In this document: piece by piece, positions 6,376 to 7,824 of the stretch
How the letters are laid out: every line of letters begins with the position of its first letter
How positions within the stretch are numbered: position 1 is the stretch's first letter
Assembly: GCA_030672465.1 (NCBI GenBank)
Contig: DAOVGJ010000040.1
Coordinates: 1 to 7,824 of the forward strand
Direction of reading: 5' to 3'
DNA length: 7,824 nucleotides
Source: Pseudomonadota bacterium
GTDB taxonomy: Bacteria > Desulfobacterota > BSN033 > WVXP01 > G020346125
Notes under the pieces: model-generated
The model's input: the letters and a program-made list of their open reading frames with translations, nothing else
Told to the model about the DNA's origin: nothing
The model's database searches: none
Translations under genes and position numbers: made by a program

Positions 6376-7002
6376 TTGGCTCGATATATAGGTTCTGAAT
6401 GCAGGCTGTGTAGGGCGGAAAACCTCAAGCTCTTTCTCAAGGGGGATCGGTGTTATTCGGATAAGTGTGCCATGGACCGGAAGCCGTATGTTCCCGGTCA
6501 GCACGGGAAATTGAGGCGCCAGTTTTCGGAATATGGGAATCAGTTACGGGAAAAGCAAAAGGTTAAGCGGATTTACGGAGTTTTAGAGCAACAATTCCGC
6601 AATTATTTCAAGAAGGCGGAGCGCAAGAAGGGAATTACGGGCGAAAATTTGCTTATCTTTCTGGAAAGGCGGCTGGATAATGTGATTTACCGCCTCGGTT
6701 TTACCAGTTCCAGAAACGAGGCCAGACAGTTGGTAAGACATTCCCACTTTTTGGTCAACGGTAAGAAGGTGAATATACCATCATACCTTATCAAACCCGG
6801 AGATGTGATTCAGCTAAGGGATAAGAGCAAGAATATCTCCAGAATATCGGAGGCTCTCGAATCCGTCGCTCGAAGGGGAATCCCCCAGTGGCTCGAATTG
6901 GATAAGGCCAACCTACGGGGAACGATGAAGGGCCTTCCCTCGAGAGAAGATCTGACGATGCCCATTCAGGAGCAACTCATCGTCGGACTCTATTCGAAAT
7001 AG
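6376..7002 (+). CDS. rpsD: 30S ribosomal protein S4, zinc-binding type
   Basis: S4 nucleates assembly of the 16S rRNA 5' domain and helps control decoding accuracy with S5. In several bacteria it also regulates its own operon. The product is 208 residues. The N-terminus has four cysteines, C9-x2-C12-x13-C26-x4-C31, the zinc-site pattern known from Thermus thermophilus S4; it is lost in the E. coli type. The S4 RNA-binding domain covers about residues 96-156 (LERRLDNVIYRLGF to VIQLRDKSK). The C-terminus MPIQEQLIVGLYSK is typical. The start is TTG at 6376, five bases after a near-perfect TAAGGAGGT that overlaps the rpsK stop. It is followed by a 101-nt gap before rpoA. Confidence 0.98.
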   Translation: MARYIGSECRLCRAENLKLFLKGDRCYSDKCAMDRKPYVPGQHGKLRRQFSEYGNQLREKQKVKRIYGVLEQQFRNYFKKAERKKGITGENLLIFLERRLDNVIYRLGFTSSRNEARQLVRHSHFLVNGKKVNIPSYLIKPGDVIQLRDKSKNISRISEALESVARRGIPQWLELDKANLRGTMKGLPSREDLTMPIQEQLIVGLYSK

Positions 7003-7103
7003 AAAGCTTATGGCATAATCGGGGGACCGTTCTTTACCCCGCCATCTCATGGGGCAAAGATCGCCATTGGGTTTTCCCGTAACCTCTATTCGAGGGGGAA
7101 ATC
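7003..7103 (+). other. rpsD-rpoA intergenic spacer, no gene
   Basis: This 101-nt spacer is the longest non-coding stretch in the window. Its 3' end carries the rpoA ribosome binding site (7092-7098). A small hairpin is possible: CCAT at 7042-7045 pairs with ATGG at 7049-7052 around CTC. It can be extended by two C-G pairs if G7041 bulges. There is no T-run after it, so it is not a convincing intrinsic terminator. CATAAT at 7014-7019 resembles a -10 box, but the sequence 17 bases upstream (TATTCG) is a poor -35. A GGG-TTTT-CCC motif lies at 7069-7078. No ORF or RNA gene is seen. Confidence 0.6.
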
Positions 7104-7824
7104 ATGCAGAGGAATTGGAAGGACCTCATAAAGCCTAAGAAGTTGGATGTCGAAAGGGAAACCTTAACTCCCTTTTATGGGAAATTTTACGCTGAACCCT
7201 TTGAACGTGGATTTGGCGTTACCATAGGTAACTCCCTCAGGCGAATCTTGCTATCGGGTCTTCAGGGGGCCGCCATCACCTCGGTTAAAATAGATGGCGT
7301 CCTCCATGAATTTACCAGTATCCCTGACGTTAAGGAAGATGTTACGGATATTATCCTTAACCTGAAAGAGGTTAAGGTTAAGCTCCACGCCGATGGCCCG
7401 AAGACCATACGAATTGAGGCTAAAGGGGAAACGGTAATTAAGGCAGGTGATATTATCGCTGATGAAACCCTCGAGATCATGAACCCAGATCACCTCATCG
7501 CTACCTTGCTCCCTAATGGAAAACTGAATATGGAGATGGTGGTTAAACGGGGGAAAGGGTATGTACCCGCTGAGAAGAACAAGGAGGAGGGACAACCCAT
7601 TGGAACCATCCCCATCGATTCCATATTCTCCCCCATTACCAAGGTGAATTATACGGTTACCAATACACGGGTGGGGCAGATTACCGATTACGATAAGTTA
7701 ACCTTGGAGGTTTGGACTAACGGATGTGTGCGTCCGGAAGATGCCGTCGCCTATTCGGCCAAGATATTGAAGGACCAGCTCAGCATATTTGTCAACTTCG
7801 AGGAAGAGCGCGAGACAGAGGAGG
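7104..7824 (+). CDS. rpoA: RNA polymerase alpha subunit (3' end outside window)
   Basis: RpoA dimerises to start assembly of RNA polymerase; its C-terminal domain contacts upstream promoter DNA and activators. The frame from ATG 7104 stays open to the last base, giving 240 codons plus one base. It begins MQRNWKDLIKPKKL, followed by ERGFGVTIGNSLRRILLSGL, the dimer and beta-contact region; R46-R47 match the conserved arginine pair of E. coli R44-R45. Further along are DVTDIILNLKEVK and the end of the N-terminal domain, DAVAYSAKILKDQL, then an acidic linker start EEERETEE. The C-terminal domain of a normal protein of about 330-350 residues is therefore missing only because the window ends. GAGGGGG at 7092-7098 is the ribosome binding site. 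Confidence 0.97.
   Translation, partial: MQRNWKDLIKPKKLDVERETLTPFYGKFYAEPFERGFGVTIGNSLRRILLSGLQGAAITSVKIDGVLHEFTSIPDVKEDVTDIILNLKEVKVKLHADGPKTIRIEAKGETVIKAGDIIADETLEIMNPDHLIATLLPNGKLNMEMVVKRGKGYVPAEKNKEEGQPIGTIPIDSIFSPITKVNYTVTNTRVGQITDYDKLTLEVWTNGCVRPEDAVAYSAKILKDQLSIFVNFEEERETEE

Noticed and set aside
7037..7078. Possible intrinsic terminator after rpsD
   Set aside because: The candidate stems are short (four to six pairs, or three pairs) and none is followed by a run of T; rpoA continues in the same direction right after.
6988..7093. 10-bp direct repeat CTCTATTCGA at 6988-6997 and 7084-7093
   Set aside because: The first copy is part of the rpsD coding sequence, the match is only 10 bp, flanks differ, and such chance matches are expected in a window of this size.
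1..7824. Hidden novel system (defence genes, mobile element, retroelement, CRISPR, non-coding RNA)
   Set aside because: Essentially all sequence is accounted for by sixteen conserved housekeeping genes with gaps of 1-101 nt; no repeats, inserted genes, or compositional break are visible.

Overview
This window is an uninterrupted stretch of the bacterial spc and alpha ribosomal-protein operons. All sixteen genes lie on the + strand and are closely packed: rplE (5' end cut off)-rpsN-rpsH-rplF-rplR-rpsE-rpmD-rplO-secY-adk-infA-rpmJ-rpsM-rpsK-rpsD-rpoA (3' end cut off). Every gene was identified from its own protein sequence and supported by the strongly conserved gene order. One gene, rpmJ (37 codons), is very short, and rpoA has no stop codon inside the window.

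Layout. Positions 1-3227 carry ribosomal proteins L5, S14, S8, L6, L18, S5, L30 and L15. Positions 3229-4554 carry SecY, the core of the protein-export channel. Positions 4575-5445 carry adenylate kinase and initiation factor IF-1, whose genes overlap by 23 nt. Positions 5462-7002 carry L36, S13, S11 and S4. The RNA polymerase alpha subunit starts at 7104 and runs off the end. Most intergenic gaps are 1-39 nt. The only larger one is 101 nt between rpsD and rpoA. I see no terminator, tRNA, rRNA, mobile element, CRISPR array or long repeat.

How the genes work together. The products are needed in proportion for growth: small- and large-subunit ribosomal proteins, the initiation factor that acts on the 30S subunit, the SecY channel that docks translating ribosomes, the kinase that balances adenine nucleotides, and the polymerase assembly subunit. 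Overlapping or nearly abutting stops and starts (rpmD/rplO, rplO/secY, adk/infA, rpsM/rpsK, rpsK/rpsD) suggest translational coupling.

Organism. This is a bacterium. The secY-adk-infA-rpmJ-rpsM order, the zinc-binding forms of S14, L36, S4 and Adk, and the style of the L5, S13 and RpoA sequences fit a Desulfobacterota-type ('deltaproteobacterial') or neighbouring lineage. This is inference without a database search and confidence is low. The coding strand is rich in purines, AGG/AGA are prominent among the arginine codons, and non-ATG starts are common (5 TTG and 2 GTG of 15 starts). These traits are often, though not only, seen in thermophiles.

Novelty. I looked for an undescribed system and did not find one. 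This is a core housekeeping locus. The points worth a second look are modest: no map gene between adk and infA, the adk/infA overlap, the heavy use of TTG starts, and the 101-nt rpsD-rpoA spacer.
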